This document shows positions 10,747 to 22,379 of a stretch of DNA of 49,608 bases, piece after piece (within the stretch, counting starts at the first letter, position 1; each line of letters begins with the position of its first letter). The translations under genes and the position numbers were made by a program. Source of the stretch: Polymyxa betae. Lineage: Eukaryota > Endomyxa > Phytomyxea > Plasmodiophorida > Plasmodiophoridae. The DNA lies in assembly GCA_003693705.1 (NCBI GenBank), contig RBZT01000294.1:1-49608 (forward strand), written 5' to 3'. Below the pieces are notes generated by a model. The model saw nothing but the letters and a program-made list of their open reading frames with translations. It did not search any database and was not told the DNA's origin.

Positions 10747-11019
10747 AAAATGGGAAACTGCGCGACTGTAACTGACTCACATTTTTCATGTAAATCATAG
10801 ATAATATGAACAGGTGAGTCCCGCTTTTTGCTACCACCACTCTTTCATTTTTTTCTAATCAGTTGTAAAACATCTTCGAGATTGAAAGCCAATTCAGTAT
10901 AAATCTGATTCTCATCCATAATATTCATTTGTAATCAGACAATATTGCGCGCAGAGTTGTGTTTCGCCAAGGCTGCGCAAGATACGCAGCGTCGAGTCCG
11001 ACATTCCATATTTCTGTTG
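10747..11019 (+). promoter_or_regulatory. Conserved upstream block of family copy 2
   Basis: Ordered words shared with the 5' flanks of copies 3 and 10: GGGAAACTGCGCGACTGTA about 270 nt before the ATG, GCTACCACCAC about 189 nt before, ATCTGATTCTCAT, then TGCGCGCAG at 10945-10953 and GGCTGCGCAAG from 10971. The GC-rich pair lies 40-75 nt before the ATG at 11020. Conservation among copies may simply reflect recent duplication, but position and order suit a promoter. Confidence 0.55.
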
Positions 11020-12124
11020 ATGTTTGTCCGAGCGATTCCCTTCCTAATACTGAGCCTATCTGAGTGCTTTGCTGCATGCAGTAATGAGCCTAATAATGTT
11101 ACAGACACTCTCGACAAGACTCCTGATAGAGTCTATCCTTTCGATCTCAACATTAGTGTCTATCCTCCCGATCTCACAGACACAGGAGAAAGATTGCTGT
11201 GCCAGGAAAACGACGCATCACTTTCTACAGATTTTGTTCCCGCTTTACTTCAAATTCAGGAAACTGTCAATGTAATGTTACCCTATCAAGTTTCATGTCT
11301 TTATATTCGCTGAAATTTTCATAATCAGAATAATGAACCAGCTGAAATTATCTCCCGGAAACGTTCTCGTATTGACGCGACATTATCATTAGTGAACTTC
11401 CAGGTGTTTTCAATCATGATGTGACTGATATCAATGATTATAACAGTCTCTGCAAGTTTCTGGTGAATTCAAAGAAGCCTTTTCTGTACAGCTGTATATT
11501 GACTGTAGATTAGATCAAAGATCCGACTGATGAAGAATTTCATTCTCTTTATTCAAAGTCCGACGATGATCCAGGTCAATGCTCCAAACAAAACTCTCAA
11601 CTAGTTATGAATGTGAAAGGACATGATCTGGATCGGATCGAAATCAATCGAATCCGTTCTGCTCAGAGCACATTACAAAAGCTGATTCTGATTGCGAATT
11701 TGTATCGGAAATTGATCTGGGCCTCTCGGAAATATGAATGGTCTTGGGGGAAGAATAATCTGAGAATACGGGAATGGATGAATAAGGTGTGTCGTCCTGT
11801 ACTACGATGTGTCATGGAATGCTGTCAGAAAGATCTCCGGAGATTTCAAACAATCTGGGATCATTTTAACCATCGCAAACTCCGTAAAGAATGCTCTCAA
11901 GATAAATGCCGGTCTAAACTATCAGCCGCCACTCAGTTGATGAATCTGTTCAGAGATATTTCTTCCATCTGTATTATCCCTCCTGATCTACAGAGTGACG
12001 AAAATCCGTCCTTAAAACGGATGAAATTAAGTTCACCACCAAAGCGACTCGTTCTGCCACTGTTTACAGCTATGCCTGAATTTTTGAACGTTTTTGATTT
12101 TGGTGTCGAGAAGATCACAGACTA
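11020..12124 (+). pseudogene. Family copy 2: secreted two-domain protein, truncated in exon 3
   Basis: The ATG at 11020 starts a signal peptide (basic FVR, hydrophobic AIPFLILSLS, then ECFAA). Exon 1 is 11020-11289 (90 codons), intron 1 11290-11328 (39 nt, in-frame TGA), exon 2 11329-11462, intron 2 11463-11513 (51 nt) and exon 3 from 11514. Exon 2 is 134 nt rather than 135 because of a one-base deletion, which shifts the frame. Exon 3 is open, with the CRPVLRCVMECCQKDLRRFQ domain, until homology stops abruptly near 12124 inside the ITDY block. Exons 4 and 5 are missing. An open frame starting upstream at 10945 is an in-frame extension and not the likely start, because the signal peptide begins at 11020. 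Confidence 0.85.
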
Positions 12125-12865
12125 CAATTACCTATCTTGTGAATTCGGCTAAAGCCCTTTTTCACCTCCGGCCGGTCTATCACAACAGCGATCACCTTAA
12201 ATCAATCCACTGTTTATTGAATGGACTACGGATTCTATTCTGTGGTCGTTAGCCTCGATACCATGGGCGCGACACAGTGAACCACTCTTGTAGGTCTTCC
12301 GTCTTTCGAACGTTTGTTCAGACTGGATATATTCGGATTATCCATAGCGCCAGGCCGTCCATGACGCTGAGACTTCGCTTTTGGCGCTCTCATTACAGCA
12401 TGGTCTTGATAGGGATCAATGTGTCGAGGAGCAAAACCATTTCGTTGATCTCGGTCATTAACACTTGCCAAATTTCATTAAATGCATCCCAGAAAATTTC
12501 CAAAAAAAACTCTAAACTTTTTTGTTCAAAAAGAATATATTCGATTTATTTCAAACAAAAAGCAAACGATATAAAATTTCAATTTGAATTATTCAATGCT
12601 TCGATGACTGAAAATGAAGAAGAGCCTTTTTTGTATTCAGTAAGGATCTTTTTTGATAACCCAACATTCATAAAAAAACTCAAGACGGCACTTTTGTTTC
12701 TTAAATAAAAAGACATTAGCTAGTAGCGTTAACAGCAGAGACAGAATATTTGCATTCAAAGCTAGGGTCGCTAGGAACAGTTCGAAGTAGACAAAACGCC
12801 TGTGCGATTGCCAAAACTACTGTTGATTCTATGAAGAAGAGAGCGGGATGATAGACGTTAGAGAG
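12125..12865. other. Unidentified insertion-like segment with an ORF fragment
   Basis: Copy 2 breaks off here. The segment holds an AATAAA on the minus strand near 12212. A plus-strand open stretch at 12484-12708 ends YSVRIFFDNPTFIKKLKTAL. This resembles the minus-strand frame at 31866-32150, which has YSITIKLFNTANSEDVKAAL. Both may be pieces of one unrecognised repeat. Confidence 0.35.
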
Positions 12866-12866
12866 A

Positions 12867-12871
12867 GATAA

Positions 12872-12919
<48 letters not shown>

Positions 12920-12931
12920 TGTGTGTGTGTG
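12867..12931. repeat. (GA)n-(GT)n microsatellite
   Basis: A long AG/GA dinucleotide run is followed directly by GTGTGTGTGTGTG. Alternating Arg-Glu frames across it are artefacts. Confidence 0.95.
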
Positions 12932-13024
12932 GACAGTAGAGAGAATGAGGGGTGGACGGAGTATTTCCATCAGCAATCGACAGATGGAAATGTGCGCGTC
13001 TGTCGACAGACAAAACAAAGTACC

Positions 13025-13334
13025 CCGACTGTGTAAAAAAAATGGGAAAATGCGCGACTGTATAGGAACGCACTTTTTAAGTGTGAATCCCAATGATGAT
13101 GACCAGGGGGTTCGGCTTTGTGCTACCACCACATTGGTAATAGGCTGTAACACCATCTTCAAGATTGCCAAACTTTTCGCATCGCAGCGCAATCTACCAA
13201 ATCTGATTGTCATACAAGAATTGAATGATTCTGATCAATGATTTGGCAAAGACTGCGCGATTAATTGTGTTGCACCATGACCGCGCAAGTTTCGCACCGG
13301 CTATGCCAGACTTCCATTAGTGATTAGCCTGATC
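13025..13334 (+). promoter_or_regulatory. Conserved upstream block of family copy 3
   Basis: It matches the block before copy 2: GGGAAAATGCGCGACTGTA near 13045, GTGCTACCACCAC near 13120, CTGCGCG at 13254-13260 and CCGCGCAAGTTTCG from 13282, about 50 nt before the ATG at 13335. The order and spacing are kept. Confidence 0.55.
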
Positions 13335-15366
13335 ATGTTTGGCCGGGCGATTCCCTTCCTGATACTGAGTCTATCTGAGTGCTTCGCTGCTTGCTGTCTT
13401 GGGCCTTGTAATGTTACAGACTCTCAGGAAGAGACTCCTAACAGTGTCTGTCTTCCCGATCTCAATGTGAGTCTCTATCTTCCCGATCTCACCGACACAG
13501 GAGAATGTCAGGAAGAGGTCACCTCACTTTTACCTGATGCGGGATCTTTATCAACATCATCCTCTTTATTCCATCATACAGATATTATTCCAGCTTTACC
13601 TCCTACAAAGCAATCTATCATTGTAATGTTTCCTTATCAAGTTTCAGGTCTTCATAATCGATGCGTTTTTCATAATCAGATTGATGAAGCGGTTGAAATT
13701 CTCTCCCGGAAACGTTCTCGTTTTGACGAGACTTGTTCACTAACAGAACTTCCTTGCTCCTTCAATCATGATGTGACTGATTTCAATGACTATAACAGTC
13801 TCTGCAAGTTTCTGGTGATTTTTTGAGACGCCTTTTTGTCCAGCTCTGGAATGACTGTAGGTTAGATCAAAGAGCCGAATGATGAAGAACTTCGTTCTCT
13901 GTCTTCAAAGCCCGATTGCGATGCAGTTCCATACTCCAAGATCAATTGTCATTTTGTTATTACTGTGAAAGGACATGATCTGGATCTGAGCGAAATCATT
14001 CGAATCCGTTCTTCTGAGAGCACATTACAGAGGCTGATTCTGATTGTGAATCTGTATCGGAAATTGATCTGGGCCTCTCGGAAATATGAATGGATTTTGA
14101 GCAAGGATGAATGGACAATACGGGATTGGATGGCTCAAGTGTGTCGTCCTGTACTACGATGTGTCATACAGTGCTGTCAGAAAGATCTCCGGAGATTTCA
14201 GACACTCTGGGGGAATCCCTTCAGTCATTGGAATCTCCATAAAGAATGTTCCGGAGATAAATGCCGATCTAAACTGTCAGCTGCTGAACAGTTGATGAAT
14301 CTGTTCCGAAACCGTTCTGGAACCTCTATTAACCCTCCTGATCTACAGAATGACGAAAATCCGTTTTCAAAACGGATTAAATTTGGTTCACCACCAAAGC
14401 AACTTATTCTGCCACTGTTTAGTTTTTTTCCTGAATCTTTGAGCTTTTTTGATATCAATGTCGCGAGGATCACAGACTACACTACTCTGTGTGCTTTTCT
14501 GGTGAGATTTATTCATATTAAATGGGGAATCTCACACTGAATCTGTAATACAGAAAATGCTGCCTGATGATGATGAGTACGCGTTTCTTACTGATACGAA
14601 CATATTGTTCCCATCAAAAGGAAGAATTCAAGTTGCAAAAGACCCCATTATTATCAATTTTCTCGATGATCAGCTCATATTGACCGAAACCACGGAAATC
14701 TCGGCTTCGGAGACCACTTTACAGAGGTTGGTTTTCGTTCTGCCAATGTTTAGCATTTTTCCTGACATTCTGAACTTGTTTGATTTTTGGTGTCGAGAAG
14801 ATCACAGACTATACTACTCTGTGTGCTTTTCTGGTGAGATTTATTCATATTGAATGGAGATTCTCACTCTGAATCTGTATTACAGAAAAAGTGTCCTGAT
14901 GATGACGAGTACGCGTTTCTTACTGATACAAACATATTGTTCCCACCAAAGGGTAGAAAATTCGAAGCAAAAGACCCCATTATTATCAAAGTTCTCGATG
15001 ATCAGATCCTATTGACCGAGACCTCGGAAATTCCAACTTCGGAGACCACGTTACAGAAGTTGATATTGATGGCCAGTTTATTTCGAAGATTTGTTCGGTC
15101 CAAGATTACCGACCCGAAATTCAGCATCACACGTGAAGGCTGTCGTGATTGGCTGCGGCGAAGCTGTTACTCAGTTCTCTCCTGTGTTGCAATATGCTGT
15201 CAGAATGATCTTCGGATTTTTCAATCTCGATGGGGAAATCCGTTTCCGCATAGTCGTTTTAGCAAGCTTTGCTCCAGGCACAATGGCAAGCATACAAAGT
15301 GCGGTTATGAGACACTCAATGTTAGTGACAAAAGTATACACTCCGTCCAAATTCTGTAAATTCTAA
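13335..15366 (+). pseudogene. Family copy 3: mosaic member with intact exons 1-3
   Basis: Exons 1-3 are open and in phase: 13335-13640 (102 codons, signal peptide MFGRAIPFLILSLS), intron 1 13641-13679 (39 nt, without the usual TGA), 13680-13814 (45 codons), intron 2 13815-13865 (51 nt), and 13866-14501 (212 codons). Intron 3 is 14502-14553 (52 nt). Exon 4 begins normally at 14554, but near 14728, at ETTLQRLV, it switches into an exon-3-type tail (VLPMF...DHRLYYSVC) that carries one extra T. It reaches another donor at 14833, a further 52-nt intron (14834-14885) and a second, fuller exon 4 from 14886. This is the footprint of unequal recombination between copies. The last exon ends early and exon 5 is absent; AATAAA follows at 15382. 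Exons 1-3 could still be expressed. Confidence 0.8.
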
Positions 15367-15381
15367 CAAGAGTATTTCATC

Positions 15382-15387
15382 AATAAA
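15382..15387 (+). terminator. Candidate poly(A) signal after copy 3
   Basis: AATAAA lies just after AACAAGAGTATTTCATC, a context shared with 9467-9486 downstream of copy 1. Confidence 0.5.
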
Positions 15388-15399
15388 ACATTGGCTAAT

Positions 15400-16072
15400 T
15401 TTACTCAGATCCTCCATTTCCAGAAGCTTCATGTTATTCTATGCTCTTGGAATTGAGACATGGGTTCATCATACCGAAAGGCCTGTTGAGTTTATTGCCT
15501 TCGAATTGAGTTCGGGTCAGATTTCCGAGTAGTTAACACTACAGACAGACTTTTACTTCCCTTCGTCTCGCAATTTTGAAACATATTAGGATCCCATTTC
15601 CTGAGACAGAAGCTGAGCAGTCCGAATTCTGTTCGTTTGTAATTTTAGCCACATTACGATCTCTTCGTGTAGAGCTGCCCGAGAGATTCTGCTCGTTTTC
15701 CGGGGCGGATCACGACCAGGATTGAGATCCGTCACTCAAACAAGACGCGGTAGCTCGAGGTGTCGACAGTACCCCGTCACCAGGCGAACTGGTGACCAAT
15801 TGAATAAGCTATATTGAGGCGCGTAAACATAAGCAACGAGTCCAAATGAAGACGGCTTCCTCTATAGCGAGGAGCCTTTGGCTGCGTGCGTAGCAGGGTC
15901 GTTACAGAATTTGAAAAGAATGTGATTTATTGAGAAACATTTTCTTAACGATTGATGGAGTCAGTCCAGAGAGAATTCTGCTTTCAAATTCAGGAAAAGG
16001 ACACAGAAGGCTTCCCACTGTAGGGAGGCCGCTCCCCGGTTGTGACAACTGACAATAAGCGTGGCGCAACCT
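15400..16072. other. Intergenic, nothing recognised
   Basis: I see no supported coding frame or RNA gene. A short imperfect palindrome around GGTGACCAATTG (about 15810) is the only structure I noticed. Confidence 0.4.
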
Positions 16073-16081
16073 TATAGAAAA

Positions 16082-16639
16082 CGCAAAATACCCCAAATCT
16101 GAATCTTTATTCACGAAATACCCCAAAACCGCAGTTTTAAAAATTACAGTGGCGCACTTTCAAGTAGGCGCACGATTTTCGATTATTTTAGCGTATCTTT
16201 GTCTTTTATAGACGTAATGGCTTCATTTGAAGTTGTCACGAGCTGTGAGCCTTTCCAAGAGCTGCAGTCTCCCTTCGGGAGCATTACAGCTTTCCGACAG
16301 AAGTTACGATTGATATGCGTTAGGACGAACTGCGATTATATCGTCCACAAAAGTGAACAGACAAAAACATATAGCTCTTTGTCGTTCAATATTCAGTTTA
16401 TCTGTTCAAGAACGTTAACTTCCGGGCGTATGTTAATTCCGGGTTAGGCAGAGAGACAGCTCTGTTAAGGCGAAAGTTCTCAATCTGCAACATTCACCAT
16501 CCATTCTGTAAAGATTCCTTGGTGTGCTCTGCCAAGTCTCAAGCTTTAATCGAAATCTATATCGTACCGGTTTTTGAGAATCGTGCGCCCAGTCGAAAGT
16601 GCGCCACTGCAATTTTTAAAACTGCGGATTTGGGGTACG
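16082..16639. mobile_element. MULE-like foldback element with 9-bp target duplication
   Basis: A 558-bp segment lies between perfect direct repeats TATAGAAAA (16073-16081 and 16640-16648). Its two ends are inverted repeats of about 62 bp: the left arm near 16120-16182 contains TACCCC, CCGCAGTTTTAAAAATT and GTGGCGCACTTTC, and the right arm near 16575-16639 is its complement. The left end carries an extra partial copy of the terminus. A 9-bp duplication and long inverted repeats fit non-autonomous Mutator-like elements. No transposase frame is present. Confidence 0.85.
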
Positions 16640-16648
16640 TATAGAAAA

Positions 16649-17930
16649 TTGAGTCCAAAAATATCTGTTGAAATTGTAAAGCGAAGAACATCAACTACTA
16701 AATGTAAAGACAACATTAATCAACAAAAGGATTTTCGAGACAAATATAAGGAACTAGAGATCAGTAACTTCCATGCAGCACTTTATGATCCTCATAGTGA
16801 CTTTATGGGTGAGTTCTTCTCCTGCGCATATGACAACGAATGTGATATATAACGAACTATATAGAAAGCTGGGCACACGCAATAGGGGAGTAGTAGATGA
16901 GTTATGGTATATGGGTTCGAGTATCTGTACGATTGGGCAGGTGCCAACCTTATCATGTCGAACCTCTTATAGATCATCCTAATAGGGCCGAACGAGATCT
17001 AGACTAACATAAATGGGTGAAATAATTGATAGCTCTGAAACAGGAAGTAGGAGTCCTGGTAGATATTAAGGCGATGCCTCAGTACTACCAGCCTTGCTCT
17101 ATGGATACAGCGCCGCCTGTTAACAATTATCAACAAACTTGTATGGTCCAATCCTATCTGCTCCGGTCAAGTTCGTTACATGTGGAATTTACAACTTCTG
17201 AGTGATTCGAGGGTCTCTGGATTCCACCCCGATCCGATATCAAATTGGTAACATGCTTCGATGTAAGATGTAACGTACGACACGTGATCTAACAGGAAGA
17301 ATTTTTACAGAGATATCGGGTAAGTATATTGTTCATATATTGGGACATTTTATACCTCATTATCAATTGTAGCATTTTTTAAACCTGAATATCGTTAAGC
17401 ACAGCGATTATTGTAGGAAAAACCTACTTTGGGGTACTATGACCAGGATACTCTGTCAATTGAGTGATCATGCCCGAGATTTTCCCCCATTGTGCGTCGA
17501 ATCCAGATCTCGACATATCATGGATAAGCAACATCTACCTAGGCGCAGAGGTGCGGTTTGCCTTTAACACGCAAAAATGAGCAACTTGTTGGCGGCTCAC
17601 TCTGTAGACTCAGGCCACGCGCTGCAGAATTGTGTCCGCGAGCCTACAGGCTCGTGTGTTTGTTGAAGACACTGATTTCGATAACTAATTTATTCATGTT
17701 CGCGAGCCTAGGAGAGTAAACTCACCTGTTCGATGAGATTTTAAGGATGATGCTATTGATTAGAAGGATGAATCAATCACATCTGGAAACTGCGTTGTTT
17801 AGCTGTCTCATCCGGGCCTTGGATGCTACTTCTCGTTACCAATCAAATAAATGGTTTGGCGGACTGTGGCTTCTTGTTAGTAGATTCTCTAAGACAACTC
17901 ATTCCTGCGAATTCAACACAGCTCCGAAGA
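16649..17930. other. Intergenic, includes one SINE-like copy
   Basis: Apart from the tRNA-like repeat at 16878-16990, I see nothing recognisable. A weak exon-5-like word near 17320-17370 (CATATATTGGGACATTTTATACC) suggests an eroded family fragment. Confidence 0.35.
16878..16990 (+). mobile_element. tRNA-like SINE copy
   Basis: It contains a Pol III B-box-like GGGTTCGAGTATC (16913-16925), followed by GATTGGGCAGGTGCC and later GGCCGAAC. The same order occurs at 27665-27770 and, inverted, at 33980-34075. Three dispersed copies with a shared B box indicate a short retroposon derived from a tRNA-like sequence. Confidence 0.55.
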
Positions 17931-18109
17931 CCGATTGAAAGACCTCATTTGCCGGGAATTGGTTGGCACAGAGATTGTCTTCCTCATACTGAGACTATCT
18001 GTGTGCTTGGCTGCTTTCAGTTCCGGGTCTTTTAAAGTTACAGTTCCTCTCGACATTCACGTTGCAGAATCGAGAGTCGGATGCTCTGTCAGAAAAAAGT
18101 CCCATCTTT

Positions 18110-18830
18110 CTAACACGCATTATAGGAACCGGTTCTCTATGATTCATCTTCGATCCGAGTTGTCTCTAATCTTCCCTATTCCAACAACCTCTTAGATCCC
18201 TCATTAAACCTGGATGTAAATTTTGATGTATGAAATGATTATATAACTGTGATAGTATGAAATGAATACATTTTTTAGATATTCACTGAGAATGTTGGAC
18301 ATCCCACCTGATATTGGAATGTTATCAACACCTTCATTACACCATGCAGATACTGTTCCAGATTTAGCTCCTATTCAGGAAACTATCAATGTAATGCTCC
18401 CTTTTCCAACTCTAATGTTTCAGAAATCGCTGAGATTTTATAACCAGAATGATGGGCATATTATTTTTACAAACCAGCTTGAAGTCACTCATGTTGCTGT
18501 CCCTCCTCTTGACTTCCATGATACAGAGCCCGTAGTTGATTTCTTTCTCTGAATGAAGTTCATCTCATTATCATGCATTATAGGAACGGATCATCTATGA
18601 CTCGTATCCAATACAAACTTTCTCTGATCTTCTCAATATGAATAACCACTCAGACCCCTCATCTAATCTTGATGTAAATTTTAATGTATGAAATGATTAT
18701 ATAACTGTGATATTATGATATTGATTTATTATTCAGATCTTCAATGAGAATGAAATTTGTGAAATGTTGGACATTCCTCCTGATATTGGAATGTTATCAA
18801 CATCAACATCTTTATTACATCATTCAGATA
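18110..18830 (+). repeat. ~460-bp partial tandem duplication within copy 4
   Basis: CATTATAGGAAC (18117, 18575), ATGAAATGATTATATAACTG (about 18231, 18690) and CCTGATATTGGAATGTTATC (18308, 18778) recur in the same order about 460 bp apart, with divergence. The exon 1 middle of copy 4 was therefore duplicated before the foldback element inserted into the second unit. Confidence 0.75.
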
Positions 18831-18831
18831 A

Positions 18832-18948
18832 CGGTTGTATCTTTTCTCCCCGCAGGGAGAACGGGCCGCGCTGCCCCGCGGGGAGAAAAGGCTGCGCATC
18901 CGCGCAAGCTTCTGTACTGTCACTAAACACTAAACAGTAAGGAGTATG
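18832..18948 (+). repeat. Left terminal inverted repeat of the 18832 element
   Basis: It is complementary to 19307-19420 with few mismatches. It contains the internal hairpin arms CTCCCCGC and GCGGGGAG separated by GGGCCGCGCTGCC. Confidence 0.92.
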
Positions 18949-19306
18949 TCTACCGTCCGGGGCCGCGCTGCTTAGTGGCTGCCTGTCTGTGTGGCGGGTA
19001 TCTTTTAGGGCTTTTTTACGGCCTTTTAAAGGGGCTTTTTTGTGGGGCGTTTCTGGGGTGTCTTTTGGGGGCTTGTTTCAGGTGTTATTTTCGTGGTGTT
19101 TAGGGTGTATTCCACCTCCCGTAAGCAAGAATCAAATCTACCGCGATTTGGTCTGGTGGAAAGTTTCCTATCGGGTTGTCAGAAGTCAAGTTCAGAGTTC
19201 GAGTACCATGCTTGAGATTCTTTTTTTAGTGAATTGAGTTTCTGACTTCCAAAAATTTCTAAGTCCCGACGAAACTCCGTGAGCTTGCCGGAGCGCTCTG
19301 TTTAGT

Positions 19307-19420
19307 CATACTCCTTACTGTTTAGTGACAGTACAGAAGTTTGCGCGGATGCGCAGCCTTTTCTCCCCGCGGGGCAGCGCGGCCCGTTCTCCCCGCGTGG
19401 AGAAAAGATATATACAACCG
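19307..19420 (-). repeat. Right terminal inverted repeat of the 18832 element
   Basis: Inverted partner of 18832-18948. It has a small TATA expansion near the outer end (GATATATACAACCG) that is absent on the left. Confidence 0.92.
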
Positions 19421-21239
19421 TTCAGATAATATCCAAGTTTTACCTCTCTTCAGGAGTCTATCAATGTATTGTTTCCTTTTCAAATCTCATGTCTTGGGGA
19501 TTTCTGAGATGTAACTAACAGAATATTGAATCAGTTCAAAACTATCTCCCGGAAACGTCCTCGAACTGACAAGACATCATCACCAACTGACCTTCTGTCT
19601 TCCTTCAATCATGATGTGACTGATATCAATGATTATAACAGTCTCTGCAAGTTTCTGGTGAATTTTTGATGAGCTTTTGTTTTCCTGTATATTGACTGTA
19701 GATTAGATCAAAGAGCCGAAAGATGAAGAACTTCATTCTCTTTCTTCAAAGACCGAGGATAATGCAGTTCAATACTCCAGCAAAAACACTCCATTTGTCA
19801 TCAATGTGAATGGACATGATCTGGATGTGAGCGAAATCAAACGAATCCGTTCTGCTCGGAGCACATTACAGAAGCTGATTCTGATTGCGAATCTGTATCG
19901 GAAATTGATCTGGGCCTCTCGGAATTATAAATGATCTTGGAAGAGGGTTGATGGGAAACTACGGAAATCGATGTATGATGTGTGTCGTCCTGTATTGCGA
20001 TGTCTCGTTGAATGCTATCAGAACGATCTCCGGATGTTTCAGGCAGTCTGGGGTAATCCCTTCAGTCACTGGAATCTCCGTAAAGAATGTTCCGTAGATG
20101 AATGCCGATCTAAGCTGCCGGCTGCCGATCATTCTATCAGTCATGTCCGCGATAGTTCTTTCATCTGTTTTGACAATCATAATCTACAGATTGACGAAAA
20201 TCCGTCCTTACAACGGATGAATCTTAGTTCACCATTAAAGCATTTCGTTCTGCCAATGTTAGGTCTTTTCCCCGACTTTCTGAAATCGTTTAATTTTGGA
20301 GTTGAGAAGATCACAGACTACACTACTCTATGTGCTTTTCTTGTGAGATTTATTCATATTGAATGCGGAATATCACTCTGAATCTGTAATTCAGAAAAAG
20401 CATCGTGATGATGACGAGTACGCGTTTCTTACTGATACAAACATATTGTTCCCACCAAAGGGTAGAAAATTCGAAGCAAAAGACCCCATTATTATCAAAG
20501 TTCTCGATGATCAGAACATATTGTCTGAAATCTCGGAAATTCCAGCTTCGGAGACCACGTTACAGAAGTTGATATTGGTGGCCAGTTTATGTCTAAAATT
20601 AGTTCGGGCCAGTATAACTGACCCGAAATTGAGCATGAGACGTGGATGCTTTGATTATTGGCTGCGCGTTACATGTTTCTCGGTCCTTTCATTTGCTACA
20701 ATATGCTGTCAGAATGATCTTCGGATTTTTCAATCTCGATGGGGAAATCCGTTCTCGCATTCTCGTTTTCGGGAGCTTTGTTCTAGGTACAATGGCAAGA
20801 GTAACCAGTGTGGATTTGAGACTCTCATTGTCAGTAACAATCTGGATTTCTCCATTGAATCACAGCTAGTTTTTGATAGATCATGATCATTGTCTATTGA
20901 ATAATTCATTGAAAGGATTTAAAACGGTATAACACTGTTCAAGTTTATTGGTATTTTCTGAATATATCACAGAAGCTCATGCTGGATTCAGCTAATGAGT
21001 GATTCCATGAAGAAGCGGAAATTGAATCCATCACCTGATCTGAGTGAATATCTCGAAGATTCTCTTCATCCAATATTCTACTGTCTTGAACATCATTGTA
21101 ATAATGATGTCAATTATTTCTCTCATATATTTGGACATTATATAGATCACTATCAATTTAAGCAGAATTGCTGTTCTGGACATACTGGACAATGTCCTGC
21201 TCTATCTAGATCAATAAACAATAGTTCAACTTGATACTC

Positions 21240-22369
21240 AGCTCTACAGGAGTTAAAGTTCCATTTTTCTTCTGTTTCTGAGAATAAAAAATGAATGCAG
21301 CAAACCAATGGGAGCGCTACGGAGAAGCGAAGGACAAAAGTTGTGTGTTGTCTTTTAGCAATGGCGCTTTTGTTGAGCAAGCAATATATGACTATACGGT
21401 GTCCAATGTGCATTATGACGAGGTAGTGTAGCTGTACTGCATTGTGCATCAAGTATTTATTAAATTAAACAATCAACGAAAGGCGAACTTGAAGAAAAGT
21501 GTTTTTAAGTTTTCAACTTCTCTGGTCTGAAAGGGATCATTTTGGCAAAACCATCCTCATTCAGAGCTCTAATTTGCGGCTGGGAGCTTTTCTCATTCGA
21601 AAATTCTGCCCTGAGTGTCATCGAGCCTGCCCTGTGGCGTCTTTTTTCGGATCGGGATCATCGCTGCAAACTCATTAAGGAGGCAATTCCGAAGGATGTC
21701 ATCTTCGAATGAAGAAAACCAAAGGAGTTTCCGGCTGGGGACCGGAAATGGTCGCAGATGGTTCTGCCGGACCATCGAATATATATCATCATCGAAAAAG
21801 GCTCCAAGTTATACATGTATCGGATCTAGAATTTGATCTTAACAAAATTCATTCCGCTGGAGATTGTTTGGATATTCGGAGATGACAGGAGAGCATTGGT
21901 TGTCTATCAATATTTGATCATCAAGCTGAATAGCAATGGACATTAAACCAGCCGAATTAGTATCACTGTAATATATTGACCGAGTTTGATCAGCTTTTTT
22001 ATAAGACTCTTTGTAGGATTCCGCTTGAACGGGATTCGCTGCCCAACCACGGACGATTCTCGCTGCAATTCCGTCTACAACTCATTACTTTTCCGCTCGG
22101 TATTGCCTGCCTCAGATACAGGACGGCTATCTGATTGAGAATCGTCCCATCGATTACAATTGAACGATGCATCAACATCGTCAACAGCAGGAGCAAGATT
22201 CCCTTTCGAAGTGGATAAATGGCTCTGTCTATCGAATTCTGGTCCAGACAAAGGCACTCGTAGAGAAAAAGACGCAATATTATTCGGATGAAAAAAAAGT
22301 ATTGATTAAGATAAATTAGCACTTTATCTAAGCTGGCAACCACACAAGAGCCAGATATACAAATAGTTG
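21240..22369. other. Intergenic, nothing recognised
   Basis: Short frames on both strands lack motifs. This AT-rich stretch separates the family array from the housekeeping island. Confidence 0.4.
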
Positions 22370-22376
22370 AAAAAAA
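22370..22376 (-). terminator. Pol III terminator of tRNA-His
   Basis: A run of seven T on the minus strand begins 4 nt after the tRNA discriminator base, as expected for RNA polymerase III termination. Confidence 0.85.
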
Positions 22377-22379
22377 CAA

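Larger units (their letters stand above)
18832..19420. mobile_element. MULE-like foldback element inside copy 4, 9-bp target duplication
   Basis: 589 bp flanked by perfect TTCAGATAA repeats (18823-18831 and 19421-19429). The terminal inverted repeats are about 115 bp: left 18832-18948 starts CGGTTGTATC, right 19307-19420 ends TACAACCG. Each arm is itself able to fold, with CTTTTCTCCCCGC paired to GCGGGGAGAAAAG. The middle, about 18950-19306, is G/T-rich and has no transposase. Removing the element and one duplication restores family exon 1. A solo remnant of the terminus is at 28580-28614. Confidence 0.92.
17935..21234 (+). pseudogene. Family copy 4: pseudogene disrupted by a foldback element
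   Basis: Degenerate exon 1 pieces lie at 17960-18050 (signal-peptide-like IVFLILRLSVCLAAF), 18290-18552 and 18766-18831. The last continues on the far side of the transposon at 19421-19483. The intron 1 donor is mutated from GT to AT at 19484. Exon 2 is 19522-19657, intron 2 19658-19706 (49 nt), exon 3 19707-20342 with TGA in place of a Trp codon near 19933, intron 3 20343-20394 (52 nt), exon 4 from 20395 with a deletion and stop near 20882, and exon 5 remnant to 21234. It cannot encode the full protein. Exon 4 is open over most of its length and shows the CCQNDLRIFQSRWGNPF motif clearly. Confidence 0.85.

Noticed and set aside
12873-13241. ORFs with Arg-Glu or Leu-Ser repeats
   Set aside because: They are translations of the GA/GT microsatellite.
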